DNA from: Candidatus Hydrogenedentota bacterium
GTDB lineage: Bacteria > Hydrogenedentota > Hydrogenedentia > Hydrogenedentales > SLHB01
Direction of reading: 5' to 3'
Length of the DNA: 44,846 nucleotides
Assembly (NCBI GenBank): GCA_016215105.1
Contig: JACRLJ010000155.1
Location: forward strand, 1-44,846
The notes beneath the pieces were generated by a model. The model worked only from the letters and a program-made list of their open reading frames with translations, made no database searches and was not told the DNA's origin. This document shows, piece after piece, positions 1 through 7,150 of the stretch. How positions within the stretch are numbered: position 1 is the first letter of the stretch; each line of letters starts with the position of its first letter. Both the position numbers and the translations under genes were made by a program.

Positions 1-479
1 TCGGCGACGTAGGTGAACGGCTTAACTAAGAGGGCGGGTAGACTCCAGCTTGGCCCCCACGCCAAGGAACTCACATAGGCATAGCCGGCTGCGTCAAGCA
101 GGCGAAGGACTTCGAGGGCCTCTCGCAATCCATCCGCGAAGCTTACGGGCGGACGGAATCCTTTGACGACGCATCCGAACACGTCTTCGAGCCGGGCCTT
201 GCTGTCCACGATTTCGCGGGGGAACTGTTCGAGGGGCCCGGCTTTTCCGAATTCAGGCGTGTCGCGCAAGAGCATGTGGGTATACGAATGACAGGCGATT
301 TCAAACAGGGGGTGGTCGCGGAGGAGGGCCGTGTATTCCTTCTTCTGGCGTTCGAGGAGGTTCGCGACCATGAAAAACGTTGCGGGCACGCCATGCGCCT
401 CGTGTCGTTTCACGATTTCACGGACGCCCGCGAGGCAATCTGGCGACTCGGTGTCGTATGCGGCAACGTACATCGTCAT
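1..479 (-). CDS. Polysaccharide deacetylase (NodB-like), partial at window edge
   Basis: The reading frame is open from an ATG at 479 down to base 1, so the 3' end lies outside the window; about 159 residues are visible. The N-terminus has AAYDTE (Asp9), then HSYTH at residues 64-68, the paired metal-binding histidines of carbohydrate esterase 4 / NodB domains, and later GFRPP (about 108-112), matching the family's R-P-P motif. Such enzymes remove N- or O-acetyl groups from chitin-like, peptidoglycan or exopolysaccharide chains. No signal peptide is seen, which is common in the cytoplasmic or YdjC/PgdA-like subset. A GGAGGG ribosome-binding site lies 7 bases before the ATG. Substrate cannot be told. 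The fold assignment is fairly secure from the motifs. Confidence 0.8.
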   Translation of the reverse strand, partial: MTMYVAAYDTESPDCLAGVREIVKRHEAHGVPATFFMVANLLERQKKEYTALLRDHPLFEIACHSYTHMLLRDTPEFGKAGPLEQFPREIVDSKARLEDVFGCVVKGFRPPVSFADGLREALEVLRLLDAAGYAYVSSLAWGPSWSLPALLVKPFTYVA

Positions 480-511
480 TTCCGACCCTCCGGGGTGTTC
501 GCATCATGAAA

Positions 512-553
512 GAGACGTGACCCCGGCCTATTCTCCGGCCGAGGCCACGTCTC
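512..553 (-). terminator. Rho-independent terminator of the NTF2-like lipoprotein gene
   Basis: A 17-bp stem (512-528 with 537-553) encloses an 8-base loop. The two non-Watson-Crick positions read as G-U pairs only in minus-strand RNA, and in that direction the stem is followed by CTTTC. It lies 37 bases past the stop of the lipoprotein gene at 590. Orientation and wobble pattern both support termination of that transcript. Confidence 0.65.
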
Positions 554-589
554 ACTAGTTGTCTATAATTACAGCGCGGCTCGAGCCGT

Positions 590-1012
590 CTAGTCGAACG
601 AATTGTTGACAATCCGCCAGACCTTGTCCTTCTCCTTCTTGAAAATGAACGACCCGGTGACGCTGCCTTCGGAGGCGCTTACGTAAACGGGAGTGACAGT
701 CGCAGTATCGCGCTTGATGTCAATGTTGACTTTCGTTGTGTCCACCTTGGCGCTCTTCAAGGTTCCTTTTTCGATGTAGTTCTGAATGAACTTGCGCACT
801 TCGGCTTTGCCGCCTTGCTCGCCTTTGAAGTCCTCGGAATAGGCCAGCATAATGTTGTCAATAGAATTGGCCTCCAGTGCGGTCTTCCAATCGGCCAAGG
901 TCTTGGAGATCCGGTCCTTGTCGCTGACGCCTTTGCCGAAGCTCGCGCATCCGCCAAGCGCCAGCACTAGCGCCATGGCCACTACAGGAACTGCACGCCG
1001 TACCATCTTCAT
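590..1012 (-). CDS. Small lipoprotein with NTF2/SnoaL-like (DUF4440-type) domain
   Basis: The product is 140 residues. The start chosen is ATG 1012, preceded by AAAAGGAG at good spacing; a longer open frame upstream to 1228 lacks any signal peptide logic. The N-terminus has two arginines, a hydrophobic stretch and a lipobox LGGC with Cys22, so the mature protein should be lipid-anchored. The remainder (about 30-140) starts with a helix region 'LADWKTALEANSIDNIM' and ends in beta strands 'GSFIFKKEKDKVWRIVNNSFD', the pattern of cone-shaped NTF2-like folds. These domains bind small ligands or act as accessory periplasmic proteins; no catalytic residues can be named. It is followed by a strong terminator, so it is probably monocistronic. 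Confidence 0.75.
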   Translation of the reverse strand: MKMVRRAVPVVAMALVLALGGCASFGKGVSDKDRISKTLADWKTALEANSIDNIMLAYSEDFKGEQGGKAEVRKFIQNYIEKGTLKSAKVDTTKVNIDIKRDTATVTPVYVSASEGSVTGSFIFKKEKDKVWRIVNNSFD

Positions 1013-1084
1013 TCGTTTTCTCCTTTTTGGTGTCGTTGTTCTGTCCAGCGTCTTGAAGCACACGCAACATCCAAAACTTTGACC

Positions 1085-1133
1085 GCGCACGGACAGGTCC
1101 GTGCGCACTGACCGGCGGCTGAGGACAGCCGCC
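1085..1133. repeat. Pair of intergenic GC-rich palindromes (REP-like)
   Basis: Two adjacent perfect hairpins lie between the YhaM-like and lipoprotein genes: 10-bp arms at 1085-1094 and 1097-1106 with a 2-base centre, and 8-bp arms at 1114-1121 and 1126-1133 with loop AGGA. There is no T-tract, so a dispersed palindromic repeat or RNA-stabilising element is more likely than a terminator. Confidence 0.55.
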
Positions 1134-1167
1134 CTCCCGTCCTCGCCCGCAAGACTCGGGGCTGGGA

Positions 1168-2121
1168 CTAGGTGAGACCCTCTTTGGTCCAGATCTGACG
1201 TTCGATCAGTCCGAGGTAATCCGACCACGTTTGATTCTTCTGCCGCGTTTCTTCGATCACACGGCTGAAGGCGCCGGCCTGGGCGTCGAGGTTGTCGCAG
1301 TGGTACATGACGATAGCCTCGAGCGTCTTGGGAACGACCGGTGAGCCGTTCACGAGCTCGCCGTGGTGCGATAGAATACAGTGCAGGATTTGGAGTCGCA
1401 AGGTCTCGGGAAATCCGGGAATGGCGTCAATCTTGCGTTGAACCATGTCAGCGCCAATATTAAGATGTCCGATCAGTTTCCCTGGCGTGGTGTATTCGAC
1501 AAACAAGTCGTGGGTCATCTCGTCGATCTTGCCGATGTCGTGCAGGAACACAGCGCTCAACAACATATCCCGATCCAGCGCTGGAAACAGCCGGCACATG
1601 GTCTGGGCGATTTCGGCGACTTCCCAACAGTGCTGGACCAGCCCGCCGCGATAGGCGTGATGCCATTTCTTGCCGGCGGCGGCGGTGGTGAAGCGCATCA
1701 TGAATGCGTCGTCACTCAAGAACGCGCCGGTCAGCTTGCGAAGCCACTCGTTTTGAATTGACTCCATGACCGCACGAAACTTGGCGGTCGCTTCCTTCGC
1801 GTCGGCGGGCACGAAAACCAAGTCTTCCGTATCGAATTCGCCCACCTTCAATGGCAGGACCTGATCGACGCGAATCTGCATGCGCTCCTGATAGGTGGCG
1901 ACTGTGCCTCGCACGTTCACGACGTCACCGAGTTCGAAGAGTTTGGCGACGGCCGCCGCGTTGTTCCACAAGATGCCGCCCACTTCTCCGGTTCGATCCT
2001 TAAGCACCAGCCCCAGGAACTTTCCACCGTTCTGCTGCTCGCGCAAGTCTTTGCGCACCGCCACGAAATAGTCGTTGACGGTGTCGCCTTCCTGAAGCGA
2101 TTCTACGTATTGGGTCTTCAT
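1168..2121 (-). CDS. 3'-5' exoribonuclease YhaM-like (OB-fold + HD domain)
   Basis: The product is 317 residues, close to the roughly 314 of Bacillus YhaM. An N-terminal OB-fold region (about 10-95) carries 'GKFLGLVLKDRTGEVGG', typical of nucleic-acid binding in this family. It is followed by an HD phosphohydrolase domain with His155, His164 and the HD pair His194-Asp195 in 'FLHDIGK'. Members degrade RNA, and in some cases single-stranded DNA, from the 3' end using divalent metal, in the cytoplasm. The ORF stays open to 2256, but ATG 2121 has GGAGGAG five to six bases upstream and matches the family N-terminus, so it is chosen. It stands alone, with a palindromic repeat after its stop. Confidence 0.85.
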   Translation of the reverse strand: MKTQYVESLQEGDTVNDYFVAVRKDLREQQNGGKFLGLVLKDRTGEVGGILWNNAAAVAKLFELGDVVNVRGTVATYQERMQIRVDQVLPLKVGEFDTEDLVFVPADAKEATAKFRAVMESIQNEWLRKLTGAFLSDDAFMMRFTTAAAGKKWHHAYRGGLVQHCWEVAEIAQTMCRLFPALDRDMLLSAVFLHDIGKIDEMTHDLFVEYTTPGKLIGHLNIGADMVQRKIDAIPGFPETLRLQILHCILSHHGELVNGSPVVPKTLEAIVMYHCDNLDAQAGAFSRVIEETRQKNQTWSDYLGLIERQIWTKEGLT

Positions 2122-2496
2122 GTACTCCTCCATCGTACGCATGTCGTACGCCGAACAGAGTATCCCGCGTGTCCCGCGGCATGCAACCCAGAGTATCTGC
2201 GTAGTCCACGAGAGGCGTCGGGAACCCAAACGCGCTGGTTGGTGTTGAATCTCCATAAGACGCAGGCGGCGCGCATTTGATTGAAGGACTGTAAACTATG
2301 ACAGCGGTAGAACTAACGACCGACAGCGCCACCGTGGAGACCAAATCGCGCGTCCGCGTGTGGTGGCTGTCGCAGTTTGGCGGGTATTCGGTTCGCACAG
2401 CCCGGCTTCGGCCGCGTGTGAATTGGCTCGGCCGCATTGCTTACGACCAAGTGTGGCTGTTGTCACCCTCGGTCCCATTGCATCGCGGCGCCGGCG
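2122..2496. other. Intergenic region, nothing recognised
   Basis: These 375 bases separate the YhaM-like gene from the upstream glycosyltransferase gene on the same strand. The short frames here lack ribosome-binding sites and resemble no protein known to me. It must hold the YhaM-like promoter unless the two genes are co-transcribed; no convincing -35/-10 pair is visible. Confidence 0.5.
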
Positions 2497-3819
2497 TCAG
2501 GTAATACCTTCCAGGTTTTCCTTGGCAGGAGCGAATCCCGCCGCCAGTAGCAGGGCCCATTCGAAGCTGCGGCGCGCGCGCGCTTGATCGCCCAACGATA
2601 GCGCAACGACGCCGAGGTCGTTGTGAGTAATCGGATCGTCGGCGTCGAGGCGCAAGGCCTCGATCAGGCGTTCGAGCGCTTGCTCGGCGTTTCCGTCCTG
2701 AAATAGTTTTTCGGCTTCCTGGCGTAGCCGGTGTGACTCCACCCTATCCGTTATTTCCTTGAGCAGGGGAACTATCTTGGTAAATCGATGAAGAAGGTTC
2801 CGGGACAGATCCGTCCAGCCGAGGAGGTCATACGCGCGGGCGAGGTACAGCGCCGCCATGACAGCCTTTGGCTCGGAGGCGAGGGCGGCCTCGAGGAGGC
2901 CGCGAGCTTCGTCGAAATGCCCCTGGCGTACCGCGATTGCGCCCAGGGCAGTCAGCACGTGAGCAGGCGCCGCTTGGTTCATTCTCGCGCGTTCAAGGAG
3001 GGCTTGCGCCTCGACTAACTCGCCGCGATTCAGCAGCAGATTCGCCAGCGTTGTGATCGCTCCCAGATGCGCCGGGTCCAGTGACAGGGCAGTGCGGCAG
3101 GCCTTCTCTGCTTGCGACGCGTCGCCACAGGCCAGAAGTTGTTCGGCCAGATCGTGCCAGGCTTTGGGGTCATTCGCCCGCTGCGCGGCCTTCTTTCGCG
3201 CGATTTCGAGATAGAAGCGCTTCTTGGACTCCGCGGCAATCTGAGGAGGGCTGTAACAGTAGTGATGTATCAGGATAGGCTCGGCGCGAATCACGCCGCC
3301 GCGCTCAACGACGCTTTCCGTAATGTTTTCATGCACGGGCTCGCGATACTCGAATCCGCGTCTGTTGCGAAACAAGCGGAGCAGCCCGACGCCTATGTAG
3401 CCTGAAAAGCCCCGTGCGGCTGGGTCGCTGGGATCGCAGGGCGTCCAGCGCCACGCCCTTGGATCGTCGCAATAGTTGGCCAAGGTCACTTCGATGGCGT
3501 CTGCGCCAAACCCGTCACCGTCGATGATTTCGCGGATGCGATTCGCGCCAGCAGGATCGACCACTTCATCCGCGTCGAGATGCAATAGCCATTCGCCATT
3601 CGCGCGCGCGAGGACGGCATTGCGCGCTTCCGCGAAGTCGTCATGCCAGGGCACGTCATGTACGACTGCGCCGAATGACCGCGCGACGTCGGCGGTCGCG
3701 TCGGTCGAGCCGGTGTCCCCGATTACAATCTCGCTCGCGATGGACTGCGCACTGCGCAAGCAATCCGCCAGGCAGTGCGCTTCGTTCTTGACGATCATGA
3801 CAACGCTGAGCGAGGGCAT
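2497..3819 (-). CDS. Glycosyltransferase family 2 with C-terminal TPR repeats
   Basis: The product is 440 residues. The GT2/GT-A domain occupies about 1-215: 'LSVVMIVKNEA' at the start, 'GDTGSTDAT' (34-42, nucleotide-sugar binding) and the metal-binding DADE at 82-85. The C-terminal half is helical with TPR-like units, for example 'AWHDLAEQLLACGDASQAE' and 'HNDLGVVALSLGDQARA'. TPR-fused GT2 enzymes of this kind glycosylate proteins or assemble surface glycans at the inner face of the membrane; donor and acceptor are unknown. Start ATG 3819 is chosen because the GT2 fold begins there and the upstream extension of the open frame (to 4146) overlaps the divergent dehydrogenase. The next gene diverges from it across 153 bases. 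Confidence 0.85.
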   Translation of the reverse strand: MPSLSVVMIVKNEAHCLADCLRSAQSIASEIVIGDTGSTDATADVARSFGAVVHDVPWHDDFAEARNAVLARANGEWLLHLDADEVVDPAGANRIREIIDGDGFGADAIEVTLANYCDDPRAWRWTPCDPSDPAARGFSGYIGVGLLRLFRNRRGFEYREPVHENITESVVERGGVIRAEPILIHHYCYSPPQIAAESKKRFYLEIARKKAAQRANDPKAWHDLAEQLLACGDASQAEKACRTALSLDPAHLGAITTLANLLLNRGELVEAQALLERARMNQAAPAHVLTALGAIAVRQGHFDEARGLLEAALASEPKAVMAALYLARAYDLLGWTDLSRNLLHRFTKIVPLLKEITDRVESHRLRQEAEKLFQDGNAEQALERLIEALRLDADDPITHNDLGVVALSLGDQARARRSFEWALLLAAGFAPAKENLEGIT

Positions 3820-3972
3820 TTCAGGGCGCCTTAATGACTCAAACCGAGATAGACAGGGCCGCGATTGGCGCAACGGACACGCAACGCGGACTTCAACGGC
3901 ACTATAGTACGCAGAAATGCGCGTCCAAACCAGATGTGCTATGCTGCCCGCCATACTCTTGGAGGACGCGGA

Positions 3973-5025
3973 TTGAAAGCGTGTGTGTTGCATGGGCTGG
4001 GTGATTTGCGCTTTGAGGACGCGGCCACGCCAACACCAAGGCCGGGCGAAGTGTTGCTGCGTGTCGGCGCGTGCGGCGTGTGCGGATCGGACATTCCACG
4101 CGTGTTTACCAAGGGCACGTACCGGTTTCCGACGATACCAGGACACGAGCTTTCAGGAACGGTCGTGTCCATCGGCGTGGGCGTAGACCATACACTCATC
4201 GGCAAGACAGCGGCGGTATTTCCGCTGATCCCGTGCCGGCGCTGCGACGCGTGCGAAATCGGCGCCTACGCCCAATGCGCAGACTACAACTACCTGGGCT
4301 CGAGGTGCGACGGCGGCTTCGCCGAATTCGTGACCGCGCCGGTGTGGAATCTGGTGATGATTCCCGAGGGCGTGTCGCTCGAGGAAGCCGCGATGGTCGA
4401 ACCAGCGGCGGTGGCGATGCACGCCTTACGGCGGGCCGGGATAGATGCCGGCGACACCGTTCTGATTCTTGGCGCCGGGCCTATTGGCTTGTTGGTGGCG
4501 CTGTGGGCGCGCACGTGGGGCGCGGGCCGAATTCTGCTGACGGATATTGAGGACGCGAAATTGGGGTTTGCCCAGTCGCTCGGATTCTCGGATACACACA
4601 ATCCAAAGAGCGGCGACTTGGGGGCGTGGCTCAAAGACCGCTCGGGACGTGGCGCGGACATCGTGGTAGAAGCGTCAGGGAGTTCGGCGGCGTTCGAGCA
4701 GGCCATGGGCGCCGCGCGCACGTTTGGCAAAGTCGTGCTGCTGGGTAATCCGGCGGGCGCGATGACGCTTTCGCAAGACGCGTACTGGGCAATTCTGCGA
4801 AAAGAATTGACGGTGCTGGGTTCGTGGAACTCCGTGTACTCGAATACGCCGCGCAACGAGTGGAAGCTGGTTCTGGACTCGATGGCGTCGGACAAATTGG
4901 ACGTAAAGCCGCTGATTACGCATCGCATTGGCCTGGACGGCTTATCGGACGCGCTGGTCATGCTGCGAGACAGGACCGCGTTTGCGAATAAAGTACTATT
5001 TGTCAGTGGTTCAGCGGACAGATAG
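3973..5025 (+). CDS. Zinc-dependent MDR dehydrogenase (sorbitol/galactitol-phosphate dehydrogenase-like)
   Basis: The product is 350 residues. The start is TTG 3973: GGAGG at 3961-3965 is ideally spaced and the fold begins 'MKACVLHGLG'; the longer ATG frame from 3865 would add unrelated residues. Catalytic zinc ligands are Cys37 (in GVCGSD) and His58-Glu59 (in GHE). Structural zinc ligands are Cys88, Cys91, Cys94 and Cys102. A Rossmann motif 'LGAGPIG' lies near residue 163. Members oxidise polyols or sugar phosphates with NAD(P)+ in the cytoplasm. It precedes a second MDR gene by 119 bases on the same strand, suggesting a shared role in sugar or polyol oxidation. Exact substrate is not assignable. 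Confidence 0.85.
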   Translation: MKACVLHGLGDLRFEDAATPTPRPGEVLLRVGACGVCGSDIPRVFTKGTYRFPTIPGHELSGTVVSIGVGVDHTLIGKTAAVFPLIPCRRCDACEIGAYAQCADYNYLGSRCDGGFAEFVTAPVWNLVMIPEGVSLEEAAMVEPAAVAMHALRRAGIDAGDTVLILGAGPIGLLVALWARTWGAGRILLTDIEDAKLGFAQSLGFSDTHNPKSGDLGAWLKDRSGRGADIVVEASGSSAAFEQAMGAARTFGKVVLLGNPAGAMTLSQDAYWAILRKELTVLGSWNSVYSNTPRNEWKLVLDSMASDKLDVKPLITHRIGLDGLSDALVMLRDRTAFANKVLFVSGSADR

Positions 5026-5037
5026 GAATGGGAGATC

Positions 5038-5100
5038 GTAACGCCGGCATCTTGCCGGCATAGTTCGGTCGCCACGATGCCGGCAAGATGCCGGCGTTAC
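5038..5100. repeat. Perfect 24-bp inverted repeat between the two dehydrogenase genes
   Basis: Arms 5038-5061 and 5077-5100 are exact reverse complements around a 15-base loop, and each arm is itself nearly palindromic around ATCTTGCCGGCAT. There is no T-run. It could terminate or stabilise the upstream mRNA, but the perfect symmetry suggests a dispersed repetitive palindrome. Confidence 0.7.
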
Positions 5101-5144
5101 GTGCGATGGACTTTGTGGTGTCTTAGAAGAGAAGAGAGACTCGA

Positions 5145-6185
5145 ATGAAGGCAGCGGTACTAGAAGAACTCGAACGCTTGATAGTGAAAGATGTTCCGAC
5201 ACCTCAGATCGACGATGACAGCGTACTCGTGAAAGTCTACGCGTGCGCGGTGTGCGGATCGGACATCCGCATGTTTCATCACGGCAGCAATCGTCTGACC
5301 CCGCCGGCGATTATGGGTCACGAAGCGGCAGGACAAGTCACGGCGGTCGGCGCGAACGTCACCAAGTTCAAAGTAGGCGATCGGGTGGCGATGGGCGGTG
5401 ACGTGCCTTGCGGCGAATGCGCGTTTTGCGAGGCGGGCATCGGCAACAACTGTCAGATCAACTACGCGCTCGGCTATCAGTTCCCCGGTAGTTTCGCGGA
5501 GTATGTGGTTCTGAACCGCATGGTGGTGAACCATGGGCCGGTTCATATCGTGCCGGACCACGTGAGCTACGAAGAGGCGGCGCTGGCCGAGCCGCTGGCG
5601 TGCTGTCTGAATGCGCTGGAACTGTCCAACGTACATTTTGGCGATGTGGTTGTGGTGTTGGGCGCCGGCCCGCTGGGGTGCATGCTGATCGAGGTAGCAA
5701 AACGCATGGGAGCGATCAAGACGATCCTCATTAACCGCTCGCGGCCGCGCCTGGAAATGGCGAAGGCGTTCGGCGCCGATGTAAGCATTTGTTCGTCGGA
5801 GGATGACGCGGTGCGGCGCGTATTGGACGAAACGCACGGGCTGGGGGCCGATGTGGTGTTGACGGCGAATCCGTCGCCTGAATCACAGGTGGATGCGATC
5901 ACGATGGCCAAGAACCGCGCGCGCGTCAACTTCTTTGGCGGACTCCCAAAGGACCACAGCATTGTTCCGCTCGACACCAACATCATCCACTACAAAGAAC
6001 TGTTCGTGCATGGGTCCCATGGCGCCATGCCGAGGCATCATCAGAAGGCCGTCGACCTCATAGCGGCGGGAACCATCAACGCAAAGCATTACATATCTCA
6101 TCGCTTTTCGCTGGATCAGGCGCCGGAAGCTTTCGCCGCGGCGGAAGGCAAGTCCGGTTTACGCGTGATCATTGCGCCTTCGTGA
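5145..6185 (+). CDS. Zinc-dependent MDR dehydrogenase (second copy)
   Basis: The product is 346 residues, the same family as the upstream gene but clearly divergent. Catalytic zinc ligands are Cys37 (AVCGSD) and His59-Glu60 (GHE). Structural zinc cysteines are 89, 92, 95 and 103 (CGECAFCEAG...C). The cofactor motif is 'LGAGPLG' near residue 169. A purine-rich AGAAGAGAGA lies before ATG 5145. The C-terminal half contains 'NFFGGLPKD', common in L-threonine/sorbitol/inositol-type enzymes. It probably oxidises a sugar alcohol or related polyol with NAD+. Being paired with another MDR may give two successive or alternative oxidation steps, as seen in sugar-acid or inositol pathways; this is inference. 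Confidence 0.85.
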   Translation: MKAAVLEELERLIVKDVPTPQIDDDSVLVKVYACAVCGSDIRMFHHGSNRLTPPAIMGHEAAGQVTAVGANVTKFKVGDRVAMGGDVPCGECAFCEAGIGNNCQINYALGYQFPGSFAEYVVLNRMVVNHGPVHIVPDHVSYEEAALAEPLACCLNALELSNVHFGDVVVVLGAGPLGCMLIEVAKRMGAIKTILINRSRPRLEMAKAFGADVSICSSEDDAVRRVLDETHGLGADVVLTANPSPESQVDAITMAKNRARVNFFGGLPKDHSIVPLDTNIIHYKELFVHGSHGAMPRHHQKAVDLIAAGTINAKHYISHRFSLDQAPEAFAAAEGKSGLRVIIAPS

Positions 6186-6283
6186 ATTGGTGACAGTTAC
6201 GAATGGCGCCAAGGTCAGGTGGACGGAGTGGACAGACAGGAGTGTGGTGTTGGGACAGTGTATGCGCAGTGGGAAGGCTGTCG

Positions 6284-6304
6284 GAAGCGGCGGGACGCCG
6301 CTTC
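6284..6304. repeat. Perfect 9-bp GC-rich hairpin
   Basis: Arms 6284-6292 and 6296-6304 pair perfectly around GGA, about 100 bases beyond the dehydrogenase stop. TACTTT follows, so a weak terminator role is possible; it also resembles the other short palindromes scattered through the window's intergenic regions. Confidence 0.45.
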
Positions 6305-6410
6305 TACTTTGGGACCTTCCGCGCTTGGCTTGGCGCCTCTCGGGACCGCCATCTAATATGCGGAGCAGTACGGTTGCGAGAACAGGACAAAAAGGAGCAC
6401 GTAGTTTCTC

Positions 6411-6947
6411 ATGAATAAACCCGCTAACGTGGTGACGCGCTATGAAGGCAAGTGGATACGTTTCGTAGACAAGGACGGCTGGGAGTATGTCGAGCGGATC
6501 GGCATTAGCGGAGTGGTATGCATTGCGGCGGTGACGCCGGAGAACAAATTGGTGCTGGTGGAGCAGGCGCGCCCCGCGTTGGGCGCGACGACCATCGAAT
6601 TGCCCGCGGGACTTGTGGGCGATGAGCCGGGGCACGAGAACGAGCACCATCAACACGGCGCCGAGCGCGAGCTTCTCGAAGAGACGGGGTATGAGGCCGC
6701 GGAGTGGTCGTATCTGACAGAAGGCCCCGCGTCGTCGGGACTGACTTCGGAGGTGATCACGTTTTTCATGGCGCGGGGTCTGCGAAAGGTTGGCAAGGGC
6801 GGCGGGGTGCAGAACGAGTCGATCATGGTGCACGAGATTCCATTGGCGGAAATTCAGACGTGGCTCGAAGTGAAGGCGAAGGCGGGGTTTATCATCGACC
6901 CGAAAGTGTTTACGGGACTGTACTTTGTGGGGCTGTCTGAGTCATAG
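6411..6947 (+). CDS. NUDIX hydrolase (ADP-ribose pyrophosphatase-like)
   Basis: The product is 178 residues. The Nudix helix is clear: 'AERELLEETGY' (84-94) with Arg86-Glu87 and Glu90-Glu91 for metal binding, preceded by 'ELPAGLVG', the layout of ADP-ribose / nucleoside-diphosphate-sugar pyrophosphatases. The loop between that glycine and the Nudix box is two residues or so longer than usual and holds 'HENEHHQH'. The reaction is hydrolysis of ADP-ribose-like or NDP-sugar compounds to AMP plus sugar phosphate, in the cytoplasm. AAAGGAG lies about 14 bases before the ATG, which is rather far. It follows the two NAD-dependent dehydrogenase genes by 225 bases and could recycle cofactor breakdown products, but this link is inferred. 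Confidence 0.82.
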   Translation: MNKPANVVTRYEGKWIRFVDKDGWEYVERIGISGVVCIAAVTPENKLVLVEQARPALGATTIELPAGLVGDEPGHENEHHQHGAERELLEETGYEAAEWSYLTEGPASSGLTSEVITFFMARGLRKVGKGGGVQNESIMVHEIPLAEIQTWLEVKAKAGFIIDPKVFTGLYFVGLSES

Positions 6948-7150
6948 CCATACCGCTATCGGCTCTGCCCGCGAGAATTGAATAGACTCTGACACGTTGG
7001 AAGCAGTGTCTCCGTTCGAAAGACAGCCGCAATAGCACGTGGGTATTTGCGCCAAGCGATAAGATCACCAAGAAGGCAACGCAAGAGACACGAGCGGCGA
7101 TCGCATCCTTGGATTTCTACGAAGCATGGCAAAGAACTGGGGAGTGACGA

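Noticed and set aside
4290-5075. 261-residue open frame opposite the first dehydrogenase
   Set aside because: Shadow of a gene with all catalytic and structural zinc residues in place.
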